Part shown: piece by piece, positions 52,757 to 60,889 of the stretch
How positions within the stretch are numbered: position 1 is the stretch's first letter
Layout: each line of letters starts with the position of its first letter
Assembly: GCF_000961095.1 (NCBI RefSeq)
Contig: NZ_CP011058.1
Coordinates: forward strand, 1,765,001-1,829,000
Reading direction: 5' to 3'
Source of the DNA: Paenibacillus beijingensis
GTDB lineage: Bacteria; Bacillota; Bacilli; Paenibacillales; Paenibacillaceae
Length of the DNA stretch: 64,000 nt
Position numbers and translations under genes: made by a program
Notes under the pieces: model-generated
Database searches by the model: none
What the model was told of the DNA's origin: nothing
Seen by the model: the letters and a program-made list of their open reading frames with translations, nothing else

Positions 52757-52822
52757 CATCTTATACACGGCGGATGCACCCGAGCCGGATGCATCCTTTG
52801 TCATGTTATGCGGTTGCTTCGC

Positions 52823-54256
52823 TTAAACCCAGGTGGCCTGGATCTTCGCTACGGGCACTTCTTTCTCCCGCTTGTAGTTGTGGTCCGATTCCGATGCCGC
52901 AGCAGCCGCTCCTACCGGAACGTCCTCGGAAGCATGCTCCTCGGCGGGAGACATGGTGGCCAGCGTTACGGTTTCCACCGGCGCTTCCTCGATATCTTCC
53001 TCTTCCACCCGTACGATATCGGCTCCGAGGGCGGCCAGCTTGCCGGCAATGTCGACGTAACCGCGGTCCACATGGTGCAGGCCGGTAACTTCCGTTTCGC
53101 CTTCGGCCGCTAAGCCCGCGCAGATCAGGGCGGCGCCCGCGCGCAAATCCGTCGCGCATACTTTGGCGCCGAGCAGCTTGGATGAGCCGCTCACAACGGC
53201 GGTACGCCCTTCCACTTTAATGTGGGCGTTCATTTTCTTGAACTCCTCCACATGCATGAAACGATTTTCGAACACCGTTTCGGTCACCACGCTCGTTCCT
53301 TCGGACACTAGCTGCAGCGCCATCATTTGCGATTGCATATCGGTCGGAAATCCGGGATACGGGAGCGTCTTGACATCGACGCTGCGCATCGATGCGGCGG
53401 CTTGCACGCGCAGTCCGTTATCCTCTTCCGTAATCCGGACGCCCATCTCCTGCAGCTTCGCGATAACCGGGCCCAGATGGTCGCCGATCGCGCCTTCGAC
53501 AAATACGTCCCCGCCCGTGATCGCCGCCGCAATCATAAACGTTCCCGCTTCGACGCGGTCCGGAATGACCGAGTGCGTCACGCCGGTGAGCTTATCGACG
53601 CCTTCAATCCGGATCACGCCGGTTCCGGCTCCGCGGATTTTGGCGCCCATCGCGTTCAAGTAATTCGCCAAATCGACGATTTCCGGCTCTTTAGCCGCAT
53701 TGTCGATCGTCGTTGTGCCTTCCGCCATCGAAGCGGCCATCATAATGTTCTCCGTTGCGCCTACGCTCGCCACGTCCAAATAAATTTTGGCGCCTCTCAA
53801 TTTGCCCGGAGCTTTTGCTTCGATAAATCCGTTGCCGAGCGTAATGTCCGCGCCCATCGCTTCAAAGCCCTTCAAGTGCTGGTCGATCGGACGCGTGCCG
53901 ATTGCGCAGCCCCCCGGCAGTGAAATACGAACCCGGCCTAGGCGGGCGAGCAGCGGTCCCATTACGAGGAACGATGCGCGCATTTTGCGCACCCATTCGT
54001 ACGGCGCTTCGCAAGAAATCAGCTCTGAAGCCGACACGGTCATTTTCTCGCCTTCATAAGAAGCTTTGGCACCCAGTGTTTCGATCACTTGTTTAATGGT
54101 AAGTACATCGTCGAGGAGGGGAACGTCGCAGATGACGCTTTCTCCTTCCGTTGCAAGTAAAGAGGCTGCCAATATGGGAAGCACGGCATTTTTGGCTCCA
54201 TGCACGCGCACCGTTCCCTTCAGCTTTCTGCCTCCGCGGACGATTATTTTGCTCAT
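52823..54256 (-). CDS. murA: UDP-N-acetylglucosamine 1-carboxyvinyltransferase
   Basis: First committed enzyme of peptidoglycan synthesis, transferring enolpyruvate from PEP to UDP-GlcNAc. Signature regions include KIIVRGGRKLKGTVRVHGAKNAVLPILAA, the catalytic-loop Cys in SLPGGCAIGTRPIDQHLKG, and GYPGFPTDMQSQMMAL. The ATG at 54256 follows CGGAGGG, so the upstream frame extension is not used. The protein is 477 aa, about 40 longer than B. subtilis MurAA, because of an acidic, Ala/Glu-rich C-terminal tail (EEEDIEEAPVETVTLATMS... to ...QATWV). It lies between ywzB (DUF1146) and the sporulation genes, the usual murAA position. Confidence 0.95.
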   Translation of the reverse strand: MSKIIVRGGRKLKGTVRVHGAKNAVLPILAASLLATEGESVICDVPLLDDVLTIKQVIETLGAKASYEGEKMTVSASELISCEAPYEWVRKMRASFLVMGPLLARLGRVRISLPGGCAIGTRPIDQHLKGFEAMGADITLGNGFIEAKAPGKLRGAKIYLDVASVGATENIMMAASMAEGTTTIDNAAKEPEIVDLANYLNAMGAKIRGAGTGVIRIEGVDKLTGVTHSVIPDRVEAGTFMIAAAITGGDVFVEGAIGDHLGPVIAKLQEMGVRITEEDNGLRVQAAASMRSVDVKTLPYPGFPTDMQSQMMALQLVSEGTSVVTETVFENRFMHVEEFKKMNAHIKVEGRTAVVSGSSKLLGAKVCATDLRAGAALICAGLAAEGETEVTGLHHVDRGYVDIAGKLAALGADIVRVEEEDIEEAPVETVTLATMSPAEEHASEDVPVGAAAAASESDHNYKREKEVPVAKIQATWV

Positions 54257-54563
54257 CTTTAGAATTCCCTCCGCACGCTGCAAATTCAATCGCGCTTTAT
54301 TATCGGAAAATTGGTTGTCGTAATGAAGTTGAAATTGCCTGTTTGTTGTCGAATAAAGGCATGCCTGCCGCATTTCCAAAGTTCATCTTAACACTCGTCT
54401 ACAGGAATCGACAAGAACTAATTTTGCGGCCATTTCATCAAAAATGAGTGAAGAATAAGTAAAGATCATCCAGCACCTGTGCGAACACGCTTATACTTAT
54501 TCGCCCGCCGCCGCCGTTTTCGTTCCGTTCTTTTGAACTTATTGTTATCATTCGGGCGGAAGC

Positions 54564-54815
54564 TTATTCGGCAAGCAATTTGAGCGTACTCGTCCAGCCC
54601 CAGTAGTCAAGAATAAACCCGGCAAACAGGTGACCGAGAACGACAGCCACGAGCAGCAGCAGAATGCGTGCCTTGGGGCTTTTCGGATTGCGCACAAAGG
54701 TTTCAAGCTTCACTTCCTGCAGAACGTACCAGGCGAGCAAAATGCTTATAATTACGATAATAATCGAAAAAAGCCCGTTTAAGCCTGCAGCAGTCCATAT
54801 TCGATCGGTATTCAT
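54564..54815 (-). CDS. DUF1146-family membrane protein (YwzB-like)
   Basis: 83-aa protein with two predicted helices (LFSIIIVIISILLAWYVLQ and ARILLLLVAVVLGHLFAGFIL). Matches the DUF1146 / YwzB family, which sits just upstream of murA in Bacillus. Function unknown. The 54257-54563 gap before murA holds a pyrimidine-rich leader but no recognised element. Confidence 0.85.
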   Translation of the reverse strand: MNTDRIWTAAGLNGLFSIIIVIISILLAWYVLQEVKLETFVRNPKSPKARILLLLVAVVLGHLFAGFILDYWGWTSTLKLLAE

Positions 54816-54867
54816 TAATAACCTCGTTCTCCCTCTTGCAAACGCTAATTATCTCAGCATTTCTCAT

Positions 54868-57800
54868 TTATGTTAAAGCCCTGTACAGCAGTGCGGCGAA
54901 CTCCGCACGCGTCGCATTCCTCTCCGGCGCAAACATGCCGTCCGCATCGCCTTTGACCCAACCCCGGCGCTGCAGCGCCGTCAATGCGGGCGCCGCCCAG
55001 TGCGAAGACGGCAAATCGCGGTACACCGTTTTAGCCTCCCCGGAATTATCCGGCCGCAACGCTCCGTTCATCATCACGACCATCTCAGCTCGGGAAAGCG
55101 GCTGATCCGGAGCGAAGCTTCCGTCCGGATAGCCTTTGATCCAACCGGCACCCGCGGCTCTGCCGATCGCCTCGTAAGCCCAATACCCGTTATCCACATC
55201 TTTAAATCGGGAAAATCCGACGGAAGCGTTCGTCACCGCCTTCATCAGCATCGCCGCCGCCTCAGCCCGAGTAATGGAGCGGCCAGGCTCAAAGCGGTAA
55301 TTCCCCGTTCCTCCCATCCAACCTTTTGCCGTCATGCTTGCAATCGCATCCTGGGCCCAATGGCCGGCAATATCGCGGTAACCGGCAACAGTCGTTTCCG
55401 CCGTTACCGACAGATGATACAAACTGGAAGTGAAAGGATGAACCGATGTTAATTTCACATAGTACAATCCTTCCGGCAGCAGCTTGTCGAACGACAACCC
55501 GTTCCCGGCGGCCGATGTCTGTACGGCAAGAAGACGCTGCTGCTGTTTGTCGTACAGCTCCAATCTGACTTGTCTTTCCTTGGGCACGCCTGTCAGCGCC
55601 AGATGAGCCAAATTCGTTCCGTTCAACTGAATTTGGAACCAATCCGCATCGTCAGCCCGCTCGAATGAGCCGGCATAGTCCGCTCCGGCCTGCATCACTG
55701 TCGCTTCGGACGCTTTGTCGTTCGGCTCGCCAGGGTCTTCCGGCGCCAACTGGAGTCCGAGCGTATACATGCCGGCAACAGGACTCGCGCTGAGTGAAGA
55801 AGCGTCATGAACCCTTATGTAGTACGTACCGGCGGTAACATGCATGAGCGGCGTCTGTTCCGTTTCACCTTCTCCGTTCTTGTCGTATTCGGTCATATCC
55901 GCTCCCTCCTTACGGATGGCAAGAGCGGGATCGATTCGCATCGTATCGGAGGACAGCGTCAGCTTTACGGCGGCGCTGCCGCTGAAACGGACCGCATACC
56001 AGTCGCGGTCGCCGGTCTTATGGAACGTGCCTGTAATCGTTCCCGATTGAGGCAGCAGCGGGAATGCCTCCGGCTGCTGATCGTTCGTCTCGTAAGCGTC
56101 CGCTTCCATACGGAATAAAGGCGTCAGCAAATAAGGCAGATCATCTTTGCCGCTGTCTCCCGCCAGCTGCAGCCCGAACCGGTTTATTCCTTTTTTAACG
56201 TTCCATTCCAGATTCTGGCTGCTTTGCTTTAAGGAGTGCGTGACCGCTTTGCCGCTTCCGTCATCCATCGTTACCGTTACGGCTGGAGTTGCTGCCGCTG
56301 CTGAAGAAAGCTTTTGCAAGCGGATCGTGACGATGCCGTCATAAGGCGCATTTACGGCATACCAGTCCCGATCCTGCATTCCTCCGAGCGTCCCGGAGAG
56401 CGTCTTGCCCAGCGGCATTGCCGCCGCTGTTTGCCTGCTTTCACTGGGCTCATGGGGGTCTGCCCGGTAAGGCTCGGTCAGCGCCCGGTCCGCCTGCAGC
56501 AGCCCGAAGCCGCTTGCGTCATCAACTCCCGGTTCCCCGATATCCTTGGCCGTTTGCTTCAGCAGCGCCCGCACCTCGTAAGGCTTCAGATCCGGATATT
56601 GGGCCCAGACAAGCGCCGCCGCTGCCGCTGCCTGCGGCGCCGCCATCGAGGTGCCTTCCTCGTGATGGTATCCTCCGCCCAGAGCGGTCGTGTAAACATC
56701 CCAGGATGCCGACAGATCGATTTCCGGCCCTTTGTTGGTACGGGGGTCGGGCTTTCCTGACGGAGTCGCGCCGCCGACGGCAAGCACGGTCGGATACGCT
56801 GCCGGATATTCGACGGCCGCTTTCGCTCCGTACAGCCCGCCGTCGTTGCCGCTTGCGGCAATCAGCAGCGCACCGGAGCTTTCGGCGTACTGCGCGATGT
56901 CCCGCATATACGGGGAATAACGGTACAGCCCGACCGACAGCACGATGATCCGGGCGCCTTTGTTGACCGCCTGCACAATGCCTTCGCCGAGCGAGCTCTC
57001 ATCGCCGTAACCGCTCTTATCGAGCGCTTTGACCGGCATCAGCTTCGCTTTCCACAGCATGCCGCTTACGCCGAAGCCGTTGTTTCCTGCCGCCGCGATA
57101 ATGCCCGCCACACTTGTACCGTGCCCGTTGTCGTCCTCCGGCGGCCGGCCCGGGGCAATCACGTTGACGCCGGGAACGAGATTCGGCTTCAAATCGGGAT
57201 GTTCGAGATCCGCACCCGTATCGACAACGGCAATCGTCAAGTTTGTCTGCTCGCGGACCGTCCGCCAAGCGGCGGCGGCTCCAATCTGCTCCAGATAGCG
57301 CTGCTGCGGATAGCCGGGATCGTTCGGCCCGACAGGGGCCGTCTCGCCGGCAGCGTTCGTATTAGCCGGAGCCGCTTTCGCTCCGGCGGCAGAGCTGTTT
57401 GCAGGCATCGCGGAGCTGCCGCCTGACGGAAGAGCCGCAGGGGCGGCCGCTCCCGGCATGCCGGCCTTAGAATCGGCTGCAGGCTCCAAAGTCGAGGCGC
57501 CCGACGGGGCCGCTTCAGCGGTGGCACCTCCTGCGGAGTCTCCCTTAGGGGCGACCGCGGACACGTCTGCAGAATTCGAGGCGATGCCGCCCGGCGGGAC
57601 AGCCGGTTGGCTCGCCGCTTCAGCTGCTTCTGATTCGCCAGCCGCAAGCGCCGACGCAGAACGGCTTCCCGCAGCAGCGGCAGAGAAAGCCGCTCCGGCC
57701 GGCGGGCCCGACTCGGCGCCGGCAGCGACCGCAAGCACCCGTACCGGTTCGTTCGGGTGCACATATTCGACGCCGGGCGTCGCGCGCAGCCGCTTCAGCC

Positions 57801-58134
57801 ACGCGGCTGTGTCCGTGCCCGCGGCCGCGGGCACGACAACGTCCACCGCCGCTTCGCTCTGGCGGCGGAGCACGGCCGTCCCCCGCAGCGGCTTCGCCAG
57901 CGCGGGGTCGCGCCATTTCAGGAGCCAGCTGCGCGGCTCCTGAAACCGGCCGCCGGCAGCGCCGGCGGCAGCCGCGGGCGCATATGCCCCGTCCGCGGCA
58001 GCATCGCGCGCAGCCGGAGCGAGCGCGCCGCCAAGCGTCAGCGCCGCCAGCAGCAGCGCCGCCAAGCAGCGGTATGTTGGCAGCCGGAACAGGCGGCGCG
58101 TTTTTCTTCTATATAAACATATCCATAATTTCAA
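54868..58134 (-). CDS. SLH-anchored subtilisin-family serine protease
   Basis: 1088-aa exported S8 peptidase. Order of parts: signal peptide (to about residue 48); I9-like propeptide (about 65-135, ending YVHPNEPVRVLA); an Ala/Ser/Gly-rich stretch (about 136-270); catalytic domain with Asp305 (AVVDTGADLEHPDL), His338 (DDNGHGTSVAG), Asn430 and Ser496 (GTSMAAPQAA); three PPC-like beta domains (DRDWYAVNAPY..., DRDWYAVRFSG..., DADWFQIQLNG...); and three SLH domains (YRDIAGHWAQDAIASMTAKGW; FKDVDNGYWAYEAIGRAAGAGW; YRDLPSSHWAAPALTALQRRGW). Start TTG at 58134, eleven bases after AAGGGG. A surface-anchored protease that would bind pyruvylated wall polymer. It lies between the nuo genes and ywzB. Confidence 0.92.
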   Translation of the reverse strand: MKLWICLYRRKTRRLFRLPTYRCLAALLLAALTLGGALAPAARDAAADGAYAPAAAAGAAGGRFQEPRSWLLKWRDPALAKPLRGTAVLRRQSEAAVDVVVPAAAGTDTAAWLKRLRATPGVEYVHPNEPVRVLAVAAGAESGPPAGAAFSAAAAGSRSASALAAGESEAAEAASQPAVPPGGIASNSADVSAVAPKGDSAGGATAEAAPSGASTLEPAADSKAGMPGAAAPAALPSGGSSAMPANSSAAGAKAAPANTNAAGETAPVGPNDPGYPQQRYLEQIGAAAAWRTVREQTNLTIAVVDTGADLEHPDLKPNLVPGVNVIAPGRPPEDDNGHGTSVAGIIAAAGNNGFGVSGMLWKAKLMPVKALDKSGYGDESSLGEGIVQAVNKGARIIVLSVGLYRYSPYMRDIAQYAESSGALLIAASGNDGGLYGAKAAVEYPAAYPTVLAVGGATPSGKPDPRTNKGPEIDLSASWDVYTTALGGGYHHEEGTSMAAPQAAAAAALVWAQYPDLKPYEVRALLKQTAKDIGEPGVDDASGFGLLQADRALTEPYRADPHEPSESRQTAAAMPLGKTLSGTLGGMQDRDWYAVNAPYDGIVTIRLQKLSSAAAATPAVTVTMDDGSGKAVTHSLKQSSQNLEWNVKKGINRFGLQLAGDSGKDDLPYLLTPLFRMEADAYETNDQQPEAFPLLPQSGTITGTFHKTGDRDWYAVRFSGSAAVKLTLSSDTMRIDPALAIRKEGADMTEYDKNGEGETEQTPLMHVTAGTYYIRVHDASSLSASPVAGMYTLGLQLAPEDPGEPNDKASEATVMQAGADYAGSFERADDADWFQIQLNGTNLAHLALTGVPKERQVRLELYDKQQQRLLAVQTSAAGNGLSFDKLLPEGLYYVKLTSVHPFTSSLYHLSVTAETTVAGYRDIAGHWAQDAIASMTAKGWMGGTGNYRFEPGRSITRAEAAAMLMKAVTNASVGFSRFKDVDNGYWAYEAIGRAAGAGWIKGYPDGSFAPDQPLSRAEMVVMMNGALRPDNSGEAKTVYRDLPSSHWAAPALTALQRRGWVKGDADGMFAPERNATRAEFAALLYRALT

Positions 58135-58476
58135 TATTCATGATACCCCTTAACAGTCTATTTAAAAAAGGTTCGACCTAAAGGTGCCTCGGCATTTTTC
58201 GCGATCCGAATCCGAATCTCCATTCTGACTCGTTCCCATTGTTCGCGGATCTCATTGTTTTGTTACCCGCTCCTATACAAATTCGCCCGTAAAGGGGCGG
58301 TTTCCTTTATTAACATTCAATAAGGGACTTACGTCCTAGTAGGTCAAATCGAGCAAAATAAGCTGAATAACGTCAACTGCTTCCGTTAGCATCCAGAACA
58401 ACCCGTAATGGTGACGGTTTTTCAGGTTCGTTCGACTAGTCAAACGCCGGGAGCCGACGATGTTCGCCGGCAGCGC
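58135..58476. other. Gene-free interval before the nuo terminator
   Basis: About 340 bases with short inverted segments and TAACG/CGTTA words but no gene, RNA or promoter that I can support. It probably contains the promoter of the subtilase gene. Confidence 0.5.
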
Positions 58477-58512
58477 AAAAAAGCACTCGAATATGCTTCA
58501 TTCAAGTGCTTT
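58477..58512 (-). terminator. Terminator after the nuo genes
   Basis: On the minus strand AAAGCACT-GAAT...ATTC-AGTGCTTT pairs over 12 bp with one mismatch and is followed by TTTTTTG. It lies about 60 bases past the stop at 58571. Confidence 0.9.
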
Positions 58513-58570
58513 CCTGCAGGCTATGAGATCGCATCCGGCACAAATGACAACCGCTCTGCAGCGGCTGCTT

Positions 58571-59263
58571 TCAGAAGATCAAAGTGTCCGCCCGGCTTCC
58601 GAACAGGACGCTCAGCCATCCGATGATGCGATGGGGGATAATGCCGAGCACGACGGTGCCCGCCGCGCACAGCCAGATGACCAAGCCGGTGAACAACGGA
58701 ATCCGCACCGGGGCTTCCTCATCGGCGGCATGCATATACATCTCGGTTACGATGCCAAAATACGACCTGCACGCGATTACTCCGCTGACGGCCGCGACCG
58801 CAGCGAGCCAGTACGCGCCCGCCGCGGCCGCATCCATCATGACGAGCCATCTTGCGGCGAACCCTGCCGTTAGCGGCATCCCCGCAAGCGACAGCAGAAA
58901 CAGCAGCAGCGCCGCAGCCGTCCACGGGGCGCGGTGGTACATTCCCGCCAGCGACTTCACCGTGACGACCGTTCGTTCATCCCGTCCGGCGGCGGAAATG
59001 GCGGCAACCATTCCGCCCGCTGCCAGCAAGTAAGCGGCGAGAACAATCGGCCACTCCCCGAAGTGGCCCGCCTTCGCAGGCTGCAAAGCGTGACCGACCG
59101 GGATCAGCAAGTAACCGGCGTGGATCAGCGCCCCAAGCAGCAGCAGCATGTGCAGCCGCTGTTCGCGCAGCGCCGCCAGCGTTCCGGCCCCCATTGCGGC
59201 GGCTGCGGCCGCAAAGACGGCAGGATGCCAGTTGACGGCGGATATCGACTCTAATGCGGCCAT
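58571..59263 (-). CDS. nuoN: Truncated NuoN-like subunit
   Basis: 230 aa, against roughly 480 in complete NuoN. The alignable part is the C-terminal half: LIHAGYLLIPVGH matches the middle helix region, and APWTAAALLLFLLSLAGMPLTAGFAARWLV matches the SLAGIPMTxGFIGKFYV block. The N-terminal half, with the conserved Glu and two Lys of the channel, is missing, and the Lys of GKF is Arg here (AARW). The start (ATG, 4 bases after the nuoM stop) is a normal coupled start, so the gene may be expressed as a short protein. Either an internal in-frame deletion or an evolved short form. The operon ends with the terminator at 58477. Confidence 0.8.
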   Translation of the reverse strand: MAALESISAVNWHPAVFAAAAAAMGAGTLAALREQRLHMLLLLGALIHAGYLLIPVGHALQPAKAGHFGEWPIVLAAYLLAAGGMVAAISAAGRDERTVVTVKSLAGMYHRAPWTAAALLLFLLSLAGMPLTAGFAARWLVMMDAAAAGAYWLAAVAAVSGVIACRSYFGIVTEMYMHAADEEAPVRIPLFTGLVIWLCAAGTVVLGIIPHRIIGWLSVLFGSRADTLIF

Positions 59264-59266
59264 CGT

Positions 59267-60889
59267 TTACCCCTCCACCTTCGCATTTACCTGATCCAGC
59301 AGCCCGTCGAACGCGTGCTGCATCACATCCGTTACCGTTGACGGATATAGGCCGAGCAGCACGACGAGCGCCAGCAGCGCAATCATCGGGACGGCTTCAA
59401 TGAACCGTGCGTCCTTTAGGGCCGCATTTTTTTCAGCTACCGCACCGTAGCTTACGCTCGTCACTCCGCGCAGCATGCAGACGGCGCAGACAATAATACC
59501 TGCAACAGCTGCAGCCGCCGCACCCTTCATGACGCCGAACAGTCCGAGCAGCGGCAGCAGCTTTCCGGGAAAGCCCGCCAATCCCGGTACGCCGGCATAT
59601 GCCAGCGCGGCCGCGAGCAAAATGCCGCACATGAACGGCAGCGGACGGGCCAGACCGCCAAGCTCGGACAGCTGCACGGTTCCGGTTCTCTCCTGCAAGC
59701 CGGCGGCAATGAGAAACAGAAGCGTCATAATAAGCCCTTGCGACACGAGCTGAAATACCGCCCCCTGCAGGCCGATTTCATCCATCGAGGCGATGCCGAG
59801 CAGCACCAATCCGGTCTGGCTGAAAGAGGCGTATGCAAGCAGCCTTCGCAAATCGCGCTGGATGAGCGCGAGCAGCCCGCCGTAGAACAGCTGCACGATG
59901 CCGGCGAAGGCAACCCATGTCCCTGCCTGTCCCAACTGCTCCGGAAACAGCGCCACTCCGTAGCGAAGCAAGCCGTAACCGCCAACCTGCAGCAGCGCGC
60001 CCGACAGCAGCATCGCAGCCGGAGACGCGGCTTCCTCATGCGCCTTTATCATCCAGGAATGAAATGGAAAAACAGGCATGCTTAGCCCGAATCCAGCCAG
60101 CACGAGCAAAAAAATCGTCCATCGGAGCGGCTCCGTCAGCTGCAACGGCTGGGGCACACCGGACATTCCGTCCGAAAAATTGGCATACGGGCCGGAAGCG
60201 GACAGATGCCCGGCGATGACATCATAACTGCCGCTGTAGGTCAGCTGGGTACCTTGTTCCGTTTGTTCGATTGACAAACCCGCGGCCGCAACCATTAACG
60301 TAAACGCCAGCAGCAGCAGCGCCGATCCCGCGCCGTTTGCCAGCAAATAGCGGCGTGCCGACCTCTCGCGGTTCGCGGAGCCCCAAATTCCGATCAGAAA
60401 AAACATCGCTGCCGCCGTAATTTCCAGAAAAACGATAAACAAAATGACATCCCGCGCCAGCAGCGCGCCGAACAGTCCGCTTTCTACGATAAGAAACGAG
60501 CTGTAAAACGTTTTAACCCGTTTTTTGATATAAATCGAACCGAGCGCGGCGGACGCTGCAACGACCGCAGTGAGCAGGACGAGCGGCAGCGACAGGCCGT
60601 CTATCGCAAGATGATACTGAAGATCGAGCGCAAAAGAGGCCGCCGAAGTAAACGTGTCATAAGGAAGCGGAATGCGGATCCATACCGCCTGCTCCCTGAA
60701 AGGGGCGCTGCCGGGAAGCAGGCTGTAGTTTCCATATATCCACGCGGCGAGCAGAAGCGGCGGAAAAGCGGCGGCAATTCCAACAAGCTGCACATAGCGG
60801 CTTAAGGCACGCGGCATAAGCAGCACGGCAGCGGCTCCAAGCAGCGGCAGGACGACAATTAGCGTTAAAAAGGGCCACTCGGGGGACAT
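59267..60889 (-). CDS. nuoM: NuoM-like subunit lacking several channel residues
   Basis: 540-aa membrane protein with about 14 helices and the proton-antiporter domain. The ATG at 60889 follows GGAAGGAGG; the frame to 61159 is not used. Family resemblance is clear (FLEITAAAMFFLIGIWG; PVFPFHSWMIKAHEEAASPAAMLLSGALLQVGGYGLLRY; LLAYASFSQTGLVLLGI). Compared with E. coli NuoM as remembered, the Lys of VKMP is Ser (LSMP), the Lys of ILLK is Gln (LLQ), His of SVSH is Gln, His of AHG is Gln and Glu of VGE is Lys (PGK). The Glu of helix 5 is kept. It starts on the last base of the nuoL stop, so it is translationally coupled. Confidence 0.85.
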   Translation of the reverse strand: MSPEWPFLTLIVVLPLLGAAAVLLMPRALSRYVQLVGIAAAFPPLLLAAWIYGNYSLLPGSAPFREQAVWIRIPLPYDTFTSAASFALDLQYHLAIDGLSLPLVLLTAVVAASAALGSIYIKKRVKTFYSSFLIVESGLFGALLARDVILFIVFLEITAAAMFFLIGIWGSANRERSARRYLLANGAGSALLLLAFTLMVAAAGLSIEQTEQGTQLTYSGSYDVIAGHLSASGPYANFSDGMSGVPQPLQLTEPLRWTIFLLVLAGFGLSMPVFPFHSWMIKAHEEAASPAAMLLSGALLQVGGYGLLRYGVALFPEQLGQAGTWVAFAGIVQLFYGGLLALIQRDLRRLLAYASFSQTGLVLLGIASMDEIGLQGAVFQLVSQGLIMTLLFLIAAGLQERTGTVQLSELGGLARPLPFMCGILLAAALAYAGVPGLAGFPGKLLPLLGLFGVMKGAAAAAVAGIIVCAVCMLRGVTSVSYGAVAEKNAALKDARFIEAVPMIALLALVVLLGLYPSTVTDVMQHAFDGLLDQVNAKVEG

